64,000 bases of DNA from Jiulongibacter sediminis (GCF_001306455.1 NZ_LGTQ01000005.1:372001-436000); one strand, 5' to 3'; positions 41,869-52,735 are shown, counted from the stretch's first letter. Made by a program: numbers and translations. Notes: a model not told the origin generated them from the sequence alone.

Positions 41869-42807
41869 ATGAAAGTTTTGATTGTTGATGAAATGCACGA
41901 ATCCATTGTGCATATGCCCGAAGAGTTAGGTCTTGAAGTTGACTATTTTCCTAATATTGCTTTTGAGGAAGTACTTGAAAAAGTTGGTGATTATGAAGGG
42001 CTACTTATCAGATCAAAATTTACAATCGACAAGCATTTTTTATCGCATGCGGGTAAACTTCGCTTTATTGGAAGAGCAGGTGCAGGGCTTGATCTCATTG
42101 ATCTGGAGGCTTGCAAATCAGCTGGTGTGGATGTTTTTGGAGCCAATGAAGCCAATAAGGTGGCTGTGGCTGAGCACTTGATAGGGATGCTTTTGAGCTT
42201 ACTTCACAAGATCAATATCGCTAGCAGGGAGGTAAAAAGCAGTCAATGGAACCGGGAAAAGAACAGGGGAGAAGAGCTTTTTGGTAAAACCGTGGGCATC
42301 ATCGGTTTTGGAAATAACGGACAGGCTACGGCTGAACGCCTTTCTGCTTTTGGCTGTAAAATTCTTGCCTATGATAAATATAAATATGGCTTTGGAAATC
42401 ATTTGATTCAGGAAGTTTCCTTAAAGAAAATTCAGGAAGAGGCAGAAGTTGTCAGTCTTCACATTCCGTTGACGAAAGACACTCTTAAAATGATCAATAC
42501 TGACTTTTTCAATGCCTTCAAAAAGGATATCTACTTCTGTAATATTGCTCGTGGTGAAATAGTGGTTCTTTCTGATCTGGCCGATGCCCTGAAGTCAGGA
42601 AGGGTTCGCGGGGCTTGCCTTGATGTTCTGGAAAATGAAAAACTCAAAACTCTATCTCCCTCTGAAAAAGAGACTTTTAACTATTTATGCTCCCTTGATA
42701 ATGTGGTACTTACACCCCATGTGGCAGGCTGGTCAAATGAATCGTACGTTAAAATAAATCAGGTTTTAAGGGATAAAATCAGGATGTGGTTGGAGCAGAA
42801 TGTTTAA
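41869..42807 (+). CDS. D-2-hydroxyacid dehydrogenase (SerA/PdxB-like)
   Basis: A 312-residue NAD-dependent D-2-hydroxyacid dehydrogenase with the two-domain fold. GIIGFGNNGQATAERL is the cofactor motif; NIARGEIVVL holds the catalytic Arg, ENEKLK the Glu, and LTPHVAGW the His. Length equals the core of 3-phosphoglycerate dehydrogenase without the ACT regulatory domain. Its divergence from pdxA suggests it may act as the erythronate-4-phosphate dehydrogenase of the B6 pathway, but serine synthesis is equally possible. Confidence 0.88.
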   Translation: MKVLIVDEMHESIVHMPEELGLEVDYFPNIAFEEVLEKVGDYEGLLIRSKFTIDKHFLSHAGKLRFIGRAGAGLDLIDLEACKSAGVDVFGANEANKVAVAEHLIGMLLSLLHKINIASREVKSSQWNREKNRGEELFGKTVGIIGFGNNGQATAERLSAFGCKILAYDKYKYGFGNHLIQEVSLKKIQEEAEVVSLHIPLTKDTLKMINTDFFNAFKKDIYFCNIARGEIVVLSDLADALKSGRVRGACLDVLENEKLKTLSPSEKETFNYLCSLDNVVLTPHVAGWSNESYVKINQVLRDKIRMWLEQNV

Positions 42808-42832
42808 ATTGAAGCCACAAACCTGATCCGAC

Positions 42833-44659
42833 ATGAAATTCACACTACTAGTAATAAGTTTAAAAGCTCTAATGAGCAGCCCTTCTGATTCTATTCCTTC
42901 TTCTCATGTCTTTTCAAGAAGCTTGGGGGAAAAAAAGACAAACAACGCCCCGGTGCCTCTGAGTACGGATATTCAGGTAGCTTATTTTAGTGCTTTTGAA
43001 AACAATTCTGTGCGAGTTGTTTTCGATGACGTCCGTCAAACGTTTTATGCCAATACTTTTGGTGGAGACATTTACCGAATCAGACTCGTTAACGGTGTTC
43101 CTCAATATCGGGAACTACTGGTTCCGACATCCAGTCATTTAATTAATAGAATGCAGGGTTTGCTCTACTTTGACTCAGCTATTTATATGGTTGGCAATGA
43201 GGCCGATGATGTTAATAAAAGGGGGAGAGGAAGGGTGATTAAAATAGCCATAAACCCAGATGGGAGTACGGGAGCTCATACCTATCTTATGGGTACTGAA
43301 TACTACGCATCCTCTACAACTTTATTTGATCATGCTTTTAGTGCCATTTGTTTGAATAAGACAGAAGATAGTCTGTTTATCGCCAGTGGATCACGGACAG
43401 ATCATGGAGAGATAAAGGACGTCGGTGGTTTATATCCAGGTTTGAGAGAAGAACCTTTGACAACTAAGATTTTTAGAATTCCCATTAACGCTTCCGGACT
43501 TTATTTCCAGAATAATGAGACCTGGTTACAGAACTCAGGTTATGTTTTTTGTGAAGGCGTACGTAACGAATTTGATTTAGCTCTTAATTCAAAAGGAGAA
43601 CTTTTCGGAGTCGAGAACATGGGCGATAGAGATGATCCGGAGGAATTAAATCTTTTGAAAGAAGGAAGTCATTATGGCTTTCCCTGGCGTATGGGAGGGA
43701 ATAACACGCCTCAGCAGTTTGTTGGATATGATCCAAGTCAGGACTTATTACTACCAGATGATCTGGCCTTTCCCGGAATCTTCCATAATGATCCGACTTT
43801 TCCGGCTCCGCCATCTGGTGTAACTTTCGTTGAACCGATTAAAAATATTGGGCCACATGCCAACTGGGTGAAAAATGCCACTACTGGAGTTTTTGAGCAA
43901 AGCAGCACTATTACGACTTTCACTGGTCACCGGTCTCCATTAGGTTTCAATCTCGATAAAGATAGTACCCTGGCCTATCCGTATAATGCGTCTGGTTTTG
44001 TACTGGCATATTCATCGGGTGGGGGTAGTCTTGGCTACCTTGATTCGGTTGATGAAGGTGCAGACCTGTGTCAGGTGAAATTCAATACCAATTTAAGCGG
44101 CAATTATGAGGTTTCTGTGACCAGACTAGCGGCTGGTTTTGATCGACCAACAGATGCGGTTATGGTCGGGTCGGATATGTTTGTTATTCAGGAAAACGGA
44201 AATATGTATAAAGTTACTTTTCCTGCTTTGCAAAACCCGATAGCTTCTTTTACCAATTCAGTTGATGATGGTTGCAAATTGAAAGTGCATTTTACAAATA
44301 CGTCCCAAAATGGTCATGAAACAATACTTTGGGATTTTGGAGATGGGCAGTTTTCGACAGAAAACAATCCCGTGCACCAATTTAATATAGCGGGCGATAA
44401 GACCGTGACGCTCGCTGTTACAAATCCAAAAGGAACTGACACGATTCACATGACGGTAACCATTCCAGAAACCTTAAGTTTAGCCGGAAATACGATTACT
44501 CCTATAGTTTCCGGTGTTTCTAAGATTGAAACAAGTCAAACGCTATCTACTCCCGCTCAGCAAAGTTTATTTGCCGGGCAAAGTATTACCATGGAGTCTG
44601 GTTTTGAAGCTCAGTCAGGAACGGTGTTCAAATCCGAAATAGCTCAGGGGTGTCAATAA
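42833..44659 (+). CDS. Secreted beta-propeller protein with PKD and coathanger domains
   Basis: A 608-residue exported protein. After a short, weak signal (residues 1-16) comes a six-bladed propeller resembling the PQQ-dependent sugar dehydrogenase/sorbosone dehydrogenase fold, with DALA-type segments such as [33 protein letters not shown] domain (about 465-545) shows [20 protein letters not shown]. The last 60 residues ([18 protein letters not shown]) are of the coathanger-stack type often found at the end of secreted Bacteroidota proteins. It may oxidise a sugar, but PQQ ligands were not checked. Its end overlaps the end of metH by 7 bases. Confidence 0.82.
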   Translation: MKFTLLVISLKALMSSPSDSIPSSHVFSRSLGEKKTNNAPVPLSTDIQVAYFSAFENNSVRVVFDDVRQTFYANTFGGDIYRIRLVNGVPQYRELLVPTSSHLINRMQGLLYFDSAIYMVGNEADDVNKRGRGRVIKIAINPDGSTGAHTYLMGTEYYASSTTLFDHAFSAICLNKTEDSLFIASGSRTDHGEIKDVGGLYPGLREEPLTTKIFRIPINASGLYFQNNETWLQNSGYVFCEGVRNEFDLALNSKGELFGVENMGDRDDPEELNLLKEGSHYGFPWRMGGNNTPQQFVGYDPSQDLLLPDDLAFPGIFHNDPTFPAPPSGVTFVEPIKNIGPHANWVKNATTGVFEQSSTITTFTGHRSPLGFNLDKDSTLAYPYNASGFVLAYSSGGGSLGYLDSVDEGADLCQVKFNTNLSGNYEVSVTRLAAGFDRPTDAVMVGSDMFVIQENGNMYKVTFPALQNPIASFTNSVDDGCKLKVHFTNTSQNGHETILWDFGDGQFSTENNPVHQFNIAGDKTVTLAVTNPKGTDTIHMTVTIPETLSLAGNTITPIVSGVSKIETSQTLSTPAQQSLFAGQSITMESGFEAQSGTVFKSEIAQGCQ

Positions 44660-47600
44660 TTCAACACCGGCGATAACCATTTTTCAGCTTCCTCGATGCT
44701 GACGCCTTTCCGTTTACAGTAATCTTCAATTTGGTCTTTACTGATCTTACCCAAGCCAAAATACTTGCTATCAGGGTAAGCATAATACAAGCCACTAACT
44801 GCTGAAACAGGCAACATGGCCAGACTTTCGGTTAGCTTAATGCCAATGGCATTTTCCGCATCAAGAAGCTTGAATAACTCACTTTTCAACGTATGATCAG
44901 GGCAGGCGGGGTAACCTGGTGCCGGTCTGATACCCTGATATTTCTCTTTGATAAGTTCTTCGTTATCAAGATTTTCATCATCAGCATAAGCCCAGTACTC
45001 TTTTCTGACTTTGCTATGCAATAGCTCTGTGAAAGCTTCAGCAAAACGATCAGCAAGGGCTTTTACCATGATGCTATTATAATCGTCATGTTCAGCTTCG
45101 TATTTTTTGGCTATTTCATCCGATCCGAAGATTCCTACGGCAAATCCACCTAAATAATCTGTTTTCCCTGAAGAAACCGGTGCCGTAAAATCTGCTAAAG
45201 AAATATTGGGAAGGTTTGAGCCTTTTTTGCCTTGCTGACGAAGGTGATGAAATTGACCAATAACTTTGTCAGTTTTCGGGATATATATCTTATGGTCATG
45301 GGCAAGGGATGAACAGCTCGTGCTGTGCCCCTCATCATTCACTTCAAAATCGTAAACCAGTTGAGTATCTTTGTCGTCAACATTGGAGGGCCAGAAACCA
45401 ATGACCGCCTTGGCGGTAAACCATTTCTCGCTGATGATTTTTTTCAACATCGCTTGAGCATCTGCAAACAGTTTTTGTGCTTCTTTGCCTACAACTTCAT
45501 CCTCAAGAATACGCGGATATTTTCCGTGCAAATCCCAAGATTGGAAAAACGGAGTCCAGTCTATAAATTCTGATACTTCTTTGAGGGAATACTGCTCAAA
45601 GACCTTTGTTCCCAGAAATTTAGGTTTTGTAATCGATTCATTCTGCCAGTCAATTTGAGTCTTATTCGCTCTGGCCTCTTCAATACTTATATAAGTTTTT
45701 GTCGTCTGGCGACTGTTATAATCCTCTCTGAATTTCTCGTATTCAGCTTTTTTGTCCGTAATGTATTTTTGGCTTTGCTCTTTACTAAGCAACGAACTGG
45801 CAACAGGAACAGATTTTGAAGCATCCAATACATGAACTACTGGTCCACTATAATAAGGATCGATTTTAACCGCTGTATGTACTCTGGAGGTTGTAGCTCC
45901 GCCGATCAATAAAGGAATTTTCATTCTTCTTTTTTCCATTTCTTTGGCCACATAGACCATTTCATCAAGCGATGGAGTGATCAAGCCACTCAAGCCAATC
46001 ATGTCAACCTCTTGCTTGACCGCCTCATCGAGGATTTTCTCGGCCGGCACCATCACACCCAGATCTATAATTTCAAAATTATTACAGGCTAAAACTACTC
46101 CTACAATGTTTTTACCGATATCGTGAACGTCTCCTTTGACGGTAGCCAGTAAAATTTTACCGTTGTTCTTCGCGGTATTTCCAGTTTTTAGTTTTTCTGC
46201 TTCAAGGTAAGGTAGAAGGTAAGCTACAGCTTTTTTCATCACTCTCGCAGACTTTACTACCTGAGGGAGAAACATTTTTCCGCTACCAAAAAGATCACCA
46301 ACCACATTCATACCGTCCATTAAAGGACCTTCAATAACATGTAATGGCTCCGGATATTTTTGACGGGCTTCCTCTACATCTTCATCAATAAACTCAACGA
46401 TACCTTTTACCAAAGCATGTTCAATTCTTTTTTCAACCGAATGGCCACGCCATTCCTGAACAGCTTTTTCAGTAGCTCCGCCCTGATCTTTAATGCCCTC
46501 TGCAAAGTCCAGAAGTCTTTCTGTGGCATCGTCTCTACGATTGAGAAGAACATCTTCAACCAATTCGAGCAAATCTTTTGGAATATCATCGTAAACCTCG
46601 AGCATAGATGGGTTTACAATTCCCATGTCCATACCAGCTTTTCTTCCGTGATAAAGAAATGCGGTATGAATAGCTTCTCTTACCTTATTATTACCTCTGA
46701 ATGAGAAGGAGACATTACTCACCCCGCCGCTGACATGAGCGTGAGGAAGATTTTCCCGAACCCATTTTGTAGCTTCAAAAAAGGAAATTGCATTGATTTT
46801 GTGCTCCTCAATTCCGGTAGCTACCGGGAAAATGTTAAGGTCAAAAATGATGTCTTCAGGTGGGAAATTGACCTTATTTACCAAAATGTCGTAAGACTTT
46901 TTGGCTATTTCTATACGGCGTTGGGTATTATCAGCCTGACCGTCTTCGTCAAAGGCCATTACAATTACAGCGGCCCCGAATTTTTTAATAATATTGGCTT
47001 GACGGATAAACTCTTCTTCCCCGGCCTTTAAGGAAATGGAATTGACAATTCCTTTTCCCTGAACACATTTCAACCCTTCTTCAATAATCTCCCATTTAGA
47101 AGAATCTACCATAACAGGAATACGGCTGATATCAGGTTCCGAAGCCATCAAGTTGAGGAAGGTTTTCATGCTCTCTATGCCATCAAGCATACCTTCATCC
47201 ATGTTGACATCGATGACATTGGCTCCACCTTCTACCTGATCTAAAGCAACAGATAAGGCTTCTTCAAATTGCTCATTTTTGATCAATCTCAGGAATTTTT
47301 TGGAACCGGTAACATTGGTTCTTTCACCCACATTTACAAAACCAAGTTCTTTGGTTAACGTTAATGGCTCCAAACCAGACAAACGAAGTAGTTGCTCAGG
47401 TTGAGATTTTACCCTCGGTTTATATTCAGCGGCAATACGAGCAAATTCAGCAATATGAGCTGGAGTAGTACCACAACAGCCTCCCAGAATATTGACATAG
47501 TCTTCTTCCAGAAATTCTCTGATTTGCTCGCCCATGTACTCTGGCGATTCGTCGTACTGTCCCATTTCGTTAGGCAGACCAGCGTTTGGATAAACACTGA

Positions 47601-48408
47601 CATAGCAGCTGGCAATCCGTGACATTTCTGCCAAATAGGGCTTCATTGCCCTGGCTCCCAGAGCACAGTTAAGGCCGATGGACAAAAGATTGCCATGCTT
47701 CAAAGAATTATAAAAAGCCTCTGTGGTTTGTCCTGTTAACGTTCTTCCTGATTGATCGGTGATAGTACCAGATACCATCACAGGTATGTCAAAATCAGGG
47801 TTTTCTTTTCTTTTTTCTTCAATGATTAGTTGAGCAGCATATAAGGAAGCTTTACTGTTCAAGGTATCTGTTGAAGTTTCCATGATAAGGATATCAGCTC
47901 CACCATCAATCAAGGCCTCGGCCTGTTCTTTAAATGCGTCTACCAGCTGATCAAACGTAATGGCCCTATAACCTGGATTATTTACATCAGGTGAAAGGGA
48001 AGCCAGTTTTGTTGTTGGTCCCATAGAACCACCAACAAAACGAGGTTTATCTGGATTTTTTGCTGTGTATTCATCTGCAGCTTTTCTTGCCAAAACAGCA
48101 CTTTCATAATTGATTTCTTTGACAAGATGCTCCATTTTATAGTCTTCCATTGAGACCCAATTGGCACTAAAAGTGTTGGTCTCAATGATATCAGCACCTG
48201 CTTCAAGGTATTCTTTGTGAATAGCAAGAATAACATCAGGTCTGGTTAACGACAGTAAATCATTATTTCCTTTCACATCATGCGGGAAATCTTTGAAACG
48301 CTCACCGCGATAATCTTCGTCAGTAAGTTGATATCGCTGGATCATGGTACCCATGGCACCATCCAGAATTAAAATTCTTTTTTCCAGTTCTTGTTTGATA
48401 TCGGGCAT
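44653..48408 (-). CDS. metH: Cobalamin-dependent methionine synthase
   Basis: About 1251 residues ([20 protein letters not shown]). I use the ATG at 48408 since a -7 element overlaps the upstream in-frame ATG at 48438. Domains in order: homocysteine-binding barrel with GLNCALGA and [11 protein letters not shown] zinc Cys residues, pterin-binding barrel ([16 protein letters not shown]), cap and B12-binding domains ([17 protein letters not shown] with the cobalt-ligand His), and the AdoMet activation domain ([20 protein letters not shown]). It methylates homocysteine using methyl-THF. No cobalamin riboswitch is evident in the short leader. Diverges from an Lrp regulator. Confidence 0.97.
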   Translation of the reverse strand: MPDIKQELEKRILILDGAMGTMIQRYQLTDEDYRGERFKDFPHDVKGNNDLLSLTRPDVILAIHKEYLEAGADIIETNTFSANWVSMEDYKMEHLVKEINYESAVLARKAADEYTAKNPDKPRFVGGSMGPTTKLASLSPDVNNPGYRAITFDQLVDAFKEQAEALIDGGADILIMETSTDTLNSKASLYAAQLIIEEKRKENPDFDIPVMVSGTITDQSGRTLTGQTTEAFYNSLKHGNLLSIGLNCALGARAMKPYLAEMSRIASCYVSVYPNAGLPNEMGQYDESPEYMGEQIREFLEEDYVNILGGCCGTTPAHIAEFARIAAEYKPRVKSQPEQLLRLSGLEPLTLTKELGFVNVGERTNVTGSKKFLRLIKNEQFEEALSVALDQVEGGANVIDVNMDEGMLDGIESMKTFLNLMASEPDISRIPVMVDSSKWEIIEEGLKCVQGKGIVNSISLKAGEEEFIRQANIIKKFGAAVIVMAFDEDGQADNTQRRIEIAKKSYDILVNKVNFPPEDIIFDLNIFPVATGIEEHKINAISFFEATKWVRENLPHAHVSGGVSNVSFSFRGNNKVREAIHTAFLYHGRKAGMDMGIVNPSMLEVYDDIPKDLLELVEDVLLNRRDDATERLLDFAEGIKDQGGATEKAVQEWRGHSVEKRIEHALVKGIVEFIDEDVEEARQKYPEPLHVIEGPLMDGMNVVGDLFGSGKMFLPQVVKSARVMKKAVAYLLPYLEAEKLKTGNTAKNNGKILLATVKGDVHDIGKNIVGVVLACNNFEIIDLGVMVPAEKILDEAVKQEVDMIGLSGLITPSLDEMVYVAKEMEKRRMKIPLLIGGATTSRVHTAVKIDPYYSGPVVHVLDASKSVPVASSLLSKEQSQKYITDKKAEYEKFREDYNSRQTTKTYISIEEARANKTQIDWQNESITKPKFLGTKVFEQYSLKEVSEFIDWTPFFQSWDLHGKYPRILEDEVVGKEAQKLFADAQAMLKKIISEKWFTAKAVIGFWPSNVDDKDTQLVYDFEVNDEGHSTSCSSLAHDHKIYIPKTDKVIGQFHHLRQQGKKGSNLPNISLADFTAPVSSGKTDYLGGFAVGIFGSDEIAKKYEAEHDDYNSIMVKALADRFAEAFTELLHSKVRKEYWAYADDENLDNEELIKEKYQGIRPAPGYPACPDHTLKSELFKLLDAENAIGIKLTESLAMLPVSAVSGLYYAYPDSKYFGLGKISKDQIEDYCKRKGVSIEEAEKWLSPVLNY

Positions 48409-48435
48409 ACTTTTGGCTTCGTTTATAATGCGTGG

Positions 48436-48443
48436 CAAAGATA
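48436..48443 (-). promoter_or_regulatory. Candidate -7 element for metH
   Basis: Minus strand TATCTTTG (TAnnTTTG), about 28 bases before the ATG at 48408. It overlaps the alternative ATG at 48438 and so argues against that start. A second identical element lies at 48538-48545. Confidence 0.45.
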
Positions 48444-48550
48444 AGATAAAAGATAAAAAACGAAGTATTATTAAAAGAGAACAGATAAATTATCTACCAA
48501 ATATTGGTTTTGCTGTGTGAATTATCTAAAATTGAAGCAAAGATAGTGTT

Positions 48551-49018
48551 ATGCCAAAGTTCGACGAAACCGACCGATTGATTCTGAAATATCTTCAGGA
48601 GGATGCCAAATTAACAACTAAGGAGTTAGCCGGCCGCCTGAACCTTTCTCCCACTCCTGTTTATGAGCGGGTAAAACGACTTGAGAGTGAGGGCGTTATC
48701 AAAAAGTATGTGGCTGTAATAGACAGAGAAAAGGTAGGGAAAGACCTCATGGTGCTTTGCAATATCCGTCTCAAAGAGCACGAGCAAAAAGCGGGAGCCA
48801 AGTTCGTCAAAGAAATTACAGAATTGCCTGAGGTGGCTGAATGCCTCAATATTTCAGGCGATTATGACTTCCTCATCAAAGTCGTGGTTTCAGACATGCG
48901 TGAATATCAAAGTTTCATCATGAATAAACTCGCCTCGCTGGAGAATATCGGCAGCACCCAAAGCATTTTTGTGATGGGAGAGATTAAGAATGAGAATATG
49001 TATTTGCCGGAACTTTAA
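48551..49018 (+). CDS. Lrp/AsnC-family transcriptional regulator
   Basis: A 155-residue Lrp/AsnC regulator. The N-terminal helix-turn-helix is LKYLQEDAKLTTKELAGRLN with SPTPVYERVKRLE, and the C-terminal RAM domain includes LNISGDYDFLIKVVV, the usual ligand-binding region. The gene diverges from metH, from which it is separated by 142 bases, so it may respond to an amino acid and control methionine synthesis; the target is inferred. Ends 5 bases before the convergent ybeY. Confidence 0.92.
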   Translation: MPKFDETDRLILKYLQEDAKLTTKELAGRLNLSPTPVYERVKRLESEGVIKKYVAVIDREKVGKDLMVLCNIRLKEHEQKAGAKFVKEITELPEVAECLNISGDYDFLIKVVVSDMREYQSFIMNKLASLENIGSTQSIFVMGEIKNENMYLPEL

Positions 49019-49023
49019 TCAGG

Positions 49024-49437
49024 TTAAAATAAAGCCAGGCTCTTTTCCTCCATCTCCCGCATCCGTTTTTCGTCCTTTTCTGTTTTATCTTTATACCCAC
49101 ATAGATGAAGCAGGCCATGAGCCAAAACACGTCTTAATTCTGTATCAAAAGGAGAATTATAGGTCTCTGCGTTTTCACGAACACGTTCAATGCTGATGAA
49201 AATATCGCCTTCAATGATTTCTTCTTCCTCAGAATTATCAAAGGTGATGATATCTGTGTAGTTGTCATGATTGAGGTACTCCATATTGATTTCATAAAGA
49301 CCTTCATCGGTCATAAAGATATAATTGAGTTCCTCAATTTTGAACCCCTCATTCTGAGCAACAGTTTCAAGCCATTTCTCAATTTTTGATGGGTTATCCA
49401 GTTCAAAATCAATGTCTTCTGCGTGGAATTCTATCAT
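49024..49437 (-). CDS. ybeY: Endoribonuclease YbeY
   Basis: A 137-residue YbeY involved in 16S rRNA 3'-end maturation and ribosome quality control. The metal motif is HGLLHLCGYKDKT: the first two His of the HxxxHxxxxxH set are present, but the third position is Asp in KDK, a change I associate with Bacteroidota YbeY. Its ATG overlaps the DUF1028 stop by 4 bases, so translation is coupled. Confidence 0.93.
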   Translation of the reverse strand: MIEFHAEDIDFELDNPSKIEKWLETVAQNEGFKIEELNYIFMTDEGLYEINMEYLNHDNYTDIITFDNSEEEEIIEGDIFISIERVRENAETYNSPFDTELRRVLAHGLLHLCGYKDKTEKDEKRMREMEEKSLALF

Positions 49438-50411
49438 TTTGTTAATTGATTAAAAGCTTCGTCTGAAACATTGAGCAAATTAACTTTTGGGAGTCTTTTA
49501 GTTAGTTCTCTCCAGTTTTCATCTTTTTGATAGACTTCTTTCAGCATTTTGTCTGCCTTTTCAATATCACCATTATTCGCAAGGGTAATAGCCGTCCAAT
49601 ATTGCATTTCTAAGTTGTCAGGGAACATCTGCATAGCAGCATTATAGGCTTTCATAGCATTCTCCATCTCACCGGTTTCCACGTACAAATCTCCCGCATT
49701 CATATACTCGTAAGCCCGTTGAACGTTGAGAAGTCTGGCTATTTCAACAATTGGATTTTCATGATCATCTACCCTTAAATCAACGATATAATCATCGTTC
49801 CATGGCTCACCGGTGCTTTCAACTTTGACTACCCGAATAGCGGCCGATTGTTTTCCACGAATATCACCTCCTTCGTTCTGAGCAGCCTGTAAGGCAAGTA
49901 AAATCCGCTCGGCTAATGACTGACCTTTAGAGGCTTCAAAGGCTTTTGACATAGCCTCAGGTACCGTTTTGTTGAGCATCATATTGGCCTGAACCGAATA
50001 ATTCTCTCCGGTAATATGCCCTGCATAATCCACGCAATTGGTTCCGGTATGTGTGGCCACATTGCCATAAATGTCAATCATGCCTACCTGTCTTACCTCA
50101 CGCCCCTCGTCCGCCGTAAGAAGCGTATTCAAGGTTTCAACTGCAGAAAGTCCGTTTTCCATCATTAAAAGGCCTTTTGGGCCGAACGACTTATTGACAA
50201 ATGACTGGGTAGCCACAACACCGGCCCCTGATTTTGCCCATGCCACTACGTTTCCGACACTAAACCAATGACTTTGCACCCCAACACCCATTTCGCCTGT
50301 TGCTGTGTCAATTGCTACAATAGAAAACGTATGAGCAAGTCCATCTTCTTTTTTGAAAAACTGTGCCTTTGTGAGCAAAGGAAGCAAAAAGAGTAGAATG
50401 ATTTGTTTCAT
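49434..50411 (-). CDS. DUF1028-family secreted protein with TPR tail
   Basis: A 325-residue exported protein (signal ends near LLTKAQFF). Residues 25-240 are DUF1028, an Ntn-hydrolase-like family: HTFSIVAIDTATGEMGVGVQ and GAGVVATQSFVNKSFGPKGL, with GMIDIYGNVATHTG. The C-terminal 80 residues carry TPR-like helices (GDLYVETGEMENAMKAYNAA). Some related members act as amidases or peptidoglycan-interacting proteins; function here is uncertain. It overlaps ybeY and follows the PAP2-like gene after 6 bases. Confidence 0.85.
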   Translation of the reverse strand: MKQIILLFLLPLLTKAQFFKKEDGLAHTFSIVAIDTATGEMGVGVQSHWFSVGNVVAWAKSGAGVVATQSFVNKSFGPKGLLMMENGLSAVETLNTLLTADEGREVRQVGMIDIYGNVATHTGTNCVDYAGHITGENYSVQANMMLNKTVPEAMSKAFEASKGQSLAERILLALQAAQNEGGDIRGKQSAAIRVVKVESTGEPWNDDYIVDLRVDDHENPIVEIARLLNVQRAYEYMNAGDLYVETGEMENAMKAYNAAMQMFPDNLEMQYWTAITLANNGDIEKADKMLKEVYQKDENWRELTKRLPKVNLLNVSDEAFNQLTK

Positions 50412-50417
50412 AATTGA

Positions 50418-51002
50418 TTAGACAATGAAGTGAAAAACAAAACCTGAAAATAAGCCTAAAAGTGTTCCAACCACAATTTCAGGGAAAGTATGTCTGCCCA
50501 GCTGAACTCTGCTGTAAGCTATTGCCATAGCAAAAAACAGCATGCTAAACGCATAGGTATTTTCAACGCTGACCAGCAAAATGGCAATAAAAAAAGAAAC
50601 GGTGGTATGCATTGAAACTTTGAGTTTCTGGTTTATGATAAAACCACCAATGGTCAAAACCATACTGGCCCATACCCCTGATTTGACCATCCAGGAATAA
50701 TCCTGAAAATAGAGGTATCCCACCAGAATTAGCTGTAAAACAATGATGACCGGGTAAAGTGAATTACGCTTTTTACGTTCAGAGACATCGAAATTATGAT
50801 AATCTCCTTTTTTCATTTTGTACAGGATGTACAATACGACTGGCACAACGAAAACACCGAGGGCGGTCAAAGTCAGCTCAATTGCTTTTTCTTTACCGAA
50901 TTCTTTAAAATTGACCAGAATAACAAAAACACTGACCAACAAAACCGGGTGACCCACAGTTGAAACAATGTTGGACAGTGTTCTAAGAATTTTGGGAGGC
51001 AA
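50418..51002 (-). CDS. PAP2-like membrane phosphatase family protein
   Basis: A 194-residue membrane protein with about six hydrophobic segments. The last third shows KVSMHTTVSFFIAIL and SRVQLGRHTFPEIVVGTLLG, which fit the second and third signatures of PAP2-type lipid phosphatases (His in SMHT, and RxxxGRHxxxE). The first signature KxxxxxxRP is replaced by SERKKRNSLYP, so activity is not certain. First gene of the PAP2-DUF1028-ybeY operon. Confidence 0.72.
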   Translation of the reverse strand: MPPKILRTLSNIVSTVGHPVLLVSVFVILVNFKEFGKEKAIELTLTALGVFVVPVVLYILYKMKKGDYHNFDVSERKKRNSLYPVIIVLQLILVGYLYFQDYSWMVKSGVWASMVLTIGGFIINQKLKVSMHTTVSFFIAILLVSVENTYAFSMLFFAMAIAYSRVQLGRHTFPEIVVGTLLGLFSGFVFHFIV

Positions 51003-51043
51003 AGGCTTTTCTGTTTACGGCCCGAAGATAAACCTAAATCTGC

Positions 51044-51556
51044 TTAATGAGGCAATTTGTGACGGAATCTGCCATAAACCCACACTCCAGCTATTGCGGA
51101 AATAAGGGTGAACACAGTGGTAACGAAACCTGCACCAATTTGAGCATAAATAGGGCCCGGGCATGCTCCGGTAAGAGCCCAGCCAAAACCAAATAGCAGG
51201 CCTCCGAAGATTTGCCCCTTTGAGAACTCTTTAGGTCTTATACTAATCTGTTCACCGTTTAGTGCTTTGACTTTGAATTTCTTCAAAAGCCATACGGAAA
51301 TAATGCCTGTAAGCACTGCAGAACCAATAACGCCATACATATGGAAGCTCTGAAACCTGAACATTTCCTGAATTCTAAACCAGGAAATGACTTCGCTTTT
51401 GATAAGTACTATACCAAATAAGAGCCCACCAATGATGTATTTAAAATTCTCTATAAAACGCTCAAATCTGGAATATTCATGAGGTAACTTATTACCAGGG
51501 ATGTGTTCTTTTTCCCATTTTGAGGTTTCCTGAACAGTAATATCTGAGTGCTGCAT
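51044..51556 (-). CDS. YeeE/YedE-type sulfur transporter, half 2
   Basis: A 170-residue membrane protein of the YeeE/YedE family, which imports thiosulfate or other reduced sulfur. The motif GFGWALTGACPGPIYAQIGAG includes the conserved Cys. It is about half of a full-size YeeE and is paired with the next gene (2 bases apart), so the two probably form one transporter. Four or so membrane helices. An N-terminal cytosolic segment of about 35 residues precedes the first. Confidence 0.9.
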   Translation of the reverse strand: MQHSDITVQETSKWEKEHIPGNKLPHEYSRFERFIENFKYIIGGLLFGIVLIKSEVISWFRIQEMFRFQSFHMYGVIGSAVLTGIISVWLLKKFKVKALNGEQISIRPKEFSKGQIFGGLLFGFGWALTGACPGPIYAQIGAGFVTTVFTLISAIAGVWVYGRFRHKLPH

Positions 51557-51558
51557 GA

Positions 51559-52125
51559 TTAAAACAGTTTAAAGATGAATGGGAAGAAAAGATGGGTCAT
51601 CATAAAGCCACCGATCATGAAACAAACGGTTGCTACCAAAGATGGCCACTGGAGATTTGACAAACCCATAATGGCGTGGCCCGAGGTACATCCACCGGCA
51701 TATCGGGTACCGAAGCCAACTAAAAAGCCTCCTAAAATGATAAAGAAGAAGCCTTTCAGTGAGAATAACTCGCTTAGGGTGAAAATGTCAGAAGGTAATA
51801 GCCCATTAAAATTATTAACCCCGAGGGCTTTAAGCTCAGCGATGGTTTGAGGATTAAGGTCTACATCGGCACCGTTACTTAAAAAGTTAACAGCCACAAA
51901 AGCCCCAATAATAATTCCGGAAGCAAAAAAGAATATCCATTGCTCTTTTTTCCAGTCATATTGAAAAAACGGAACCTTACCCGGAATCACGGCGGCACAG
52001 AAATGCCGCATGCTGTTCGATATACCGAAGGTTTTGTTTCCCAGGATGAGTAGAAGTGGAATGGTGAGCCCAATAACCGGCCCTGCAACATACCAGGGCC
52101 ATGGTTTTAAAATATTCTCTAACAT
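51559..52125 (-). CDS. YeeE/YedE-type sulfur transporter, half 1
   Basis: A 188-residue membrane protein, the other half of the pair. It carries the signature GFGTRYAGGCTSGHAIMGLSN with a conserved Cys and His used for sulfur relay in this family. It precedes the second half on the same strand by 2 bases. A 7-base inverted repeat just upstream (52144-52166) could regulate the pair. Confidence 0.9.
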   Translation of the reverse strand: MLENILKPWPWYVAGPVIGLTIPLLLILGNKTFGISNSMRHFCAAVIPGKVPFFQYDWKKEQWIFFFASGIIIGAFVAVNFLSNGADVDLNPQTIAELKALGVNNFNGLLPSDIFTLSELFSLKGFFFIILGGFLVGFGTRYAGGCTSGHAIMGLSNLQWPSLVATVCFMIGGFMMTHLFFPFIFKLF

Positions 52126-52143
52126 ATCAGTGGTTTTAAATAG

Positions 52144-52166
52144 TACTCTAGTGGTTTAGTAGAGTA
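52144..52166. promoter_or_regulatory. Inverted repeat upstream of the YeeE/YedE pair
   Basis: TACTCTA (52144-52150) and TAGAGTA (52160-52166), perfect 7-base arms with a 9-base spacer. It lies 19 bases before the first transporter ATG and in the divergent gap to a lipoprotein gene, so it may control either. Confidence 0.4.
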
Positions 52167-52260
52167 AACTAAAGCCCGTTAAATAAAGTTCAAAAACTAT
52201 TTTCAAGCCTTTTAAACTAAATTCAGTTTTAGAGAGTCTTGATATGTATACAGCTAGATT

Positions 52261-52644
52261 ATGAGAGTCGGGATATTAGCGCTTTTGGTTCTTTTTGCCT
52301 TTGGATGTAAGGGTGATGATGTGGACCCTGATTTTGGTACAGGAGATGTCAGGATCAGGATATGGAATGACACGGAGTATGTTATGAATGATATTTTCGT
52401 GGATACCGGTGGCGGAGAGAATGATTATGGTGAGCTTTCTTCTTTCGATAAGTCTGTATATATGCGATACAACTCGGCTTACCGATATGCTTTTGTGTCA
52501 TTCAAGATCAAAGGTAAGGCATACACTATACAACCCATTGACTATGTAGGGGAGGAGCCTCTGGCTAAGGGGAAGTATACCTACAGGCTTTCAGTGGATA
52601 ACCTGAATTCCACTTATGCCATTCTCGAATTTATTGAAGATTAA
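52261..52644 (+). CDS. Small lipoprotein of unknown function
   Basis: A 127-residue lipoprotein (lipobox FAFGC, Cys16). The remainder is predicted to be one small beta domain with VRIRIWNDTEYVMNDIFVDT, a Gly/Tyr turn, and TYRLSVDNLNSTYAILEF at the end. I do not recognise the family. It stands between the transporter pair and the MBL-rhodanese gene, on the opposite strand to both. Confidence 0.7.
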   Translation: MRVGILALLVLFAFGCKGDDVDPDFGTGDVRIRIWNDTEYVMNDIFVDTGGGENDYGELSSFDKSVYMRYNSAYRYAFVSFKIKGKAYTIQPIDYVGEEPLAKGKYTYRLSVDNLNSTYAILEFIED

Positions 52645-52678
52645 GACCATTTCGGAAGACTTTTAAATGAAGTCATAA

Positions 52679-52708
52679 AAAAACGAGCTTGAAACCAAGC
52701 TCGTTTTT
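52679..52708. terminator. Convergent terminator
   Basis: AACGAGCTTG-AAAC-CAAGCTCGTT with A and T runs on the two sides (about 52679-52708). It serves the lipoprotein gene (plus) and the MBL-rhodanese gene (minus), which converge here. Confidence 0.88.
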
Positions 52709-52735
52709 AATATACAGGATTAGAGAAAAAAAGGT

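Noticed and set aside
48409-48550. Cobalamin or SAM riboswitch before metH
   Set aside because: The leader is only about 20-120 bases with no visible conserved riboswitch core, and it has simple -7 elements instead.
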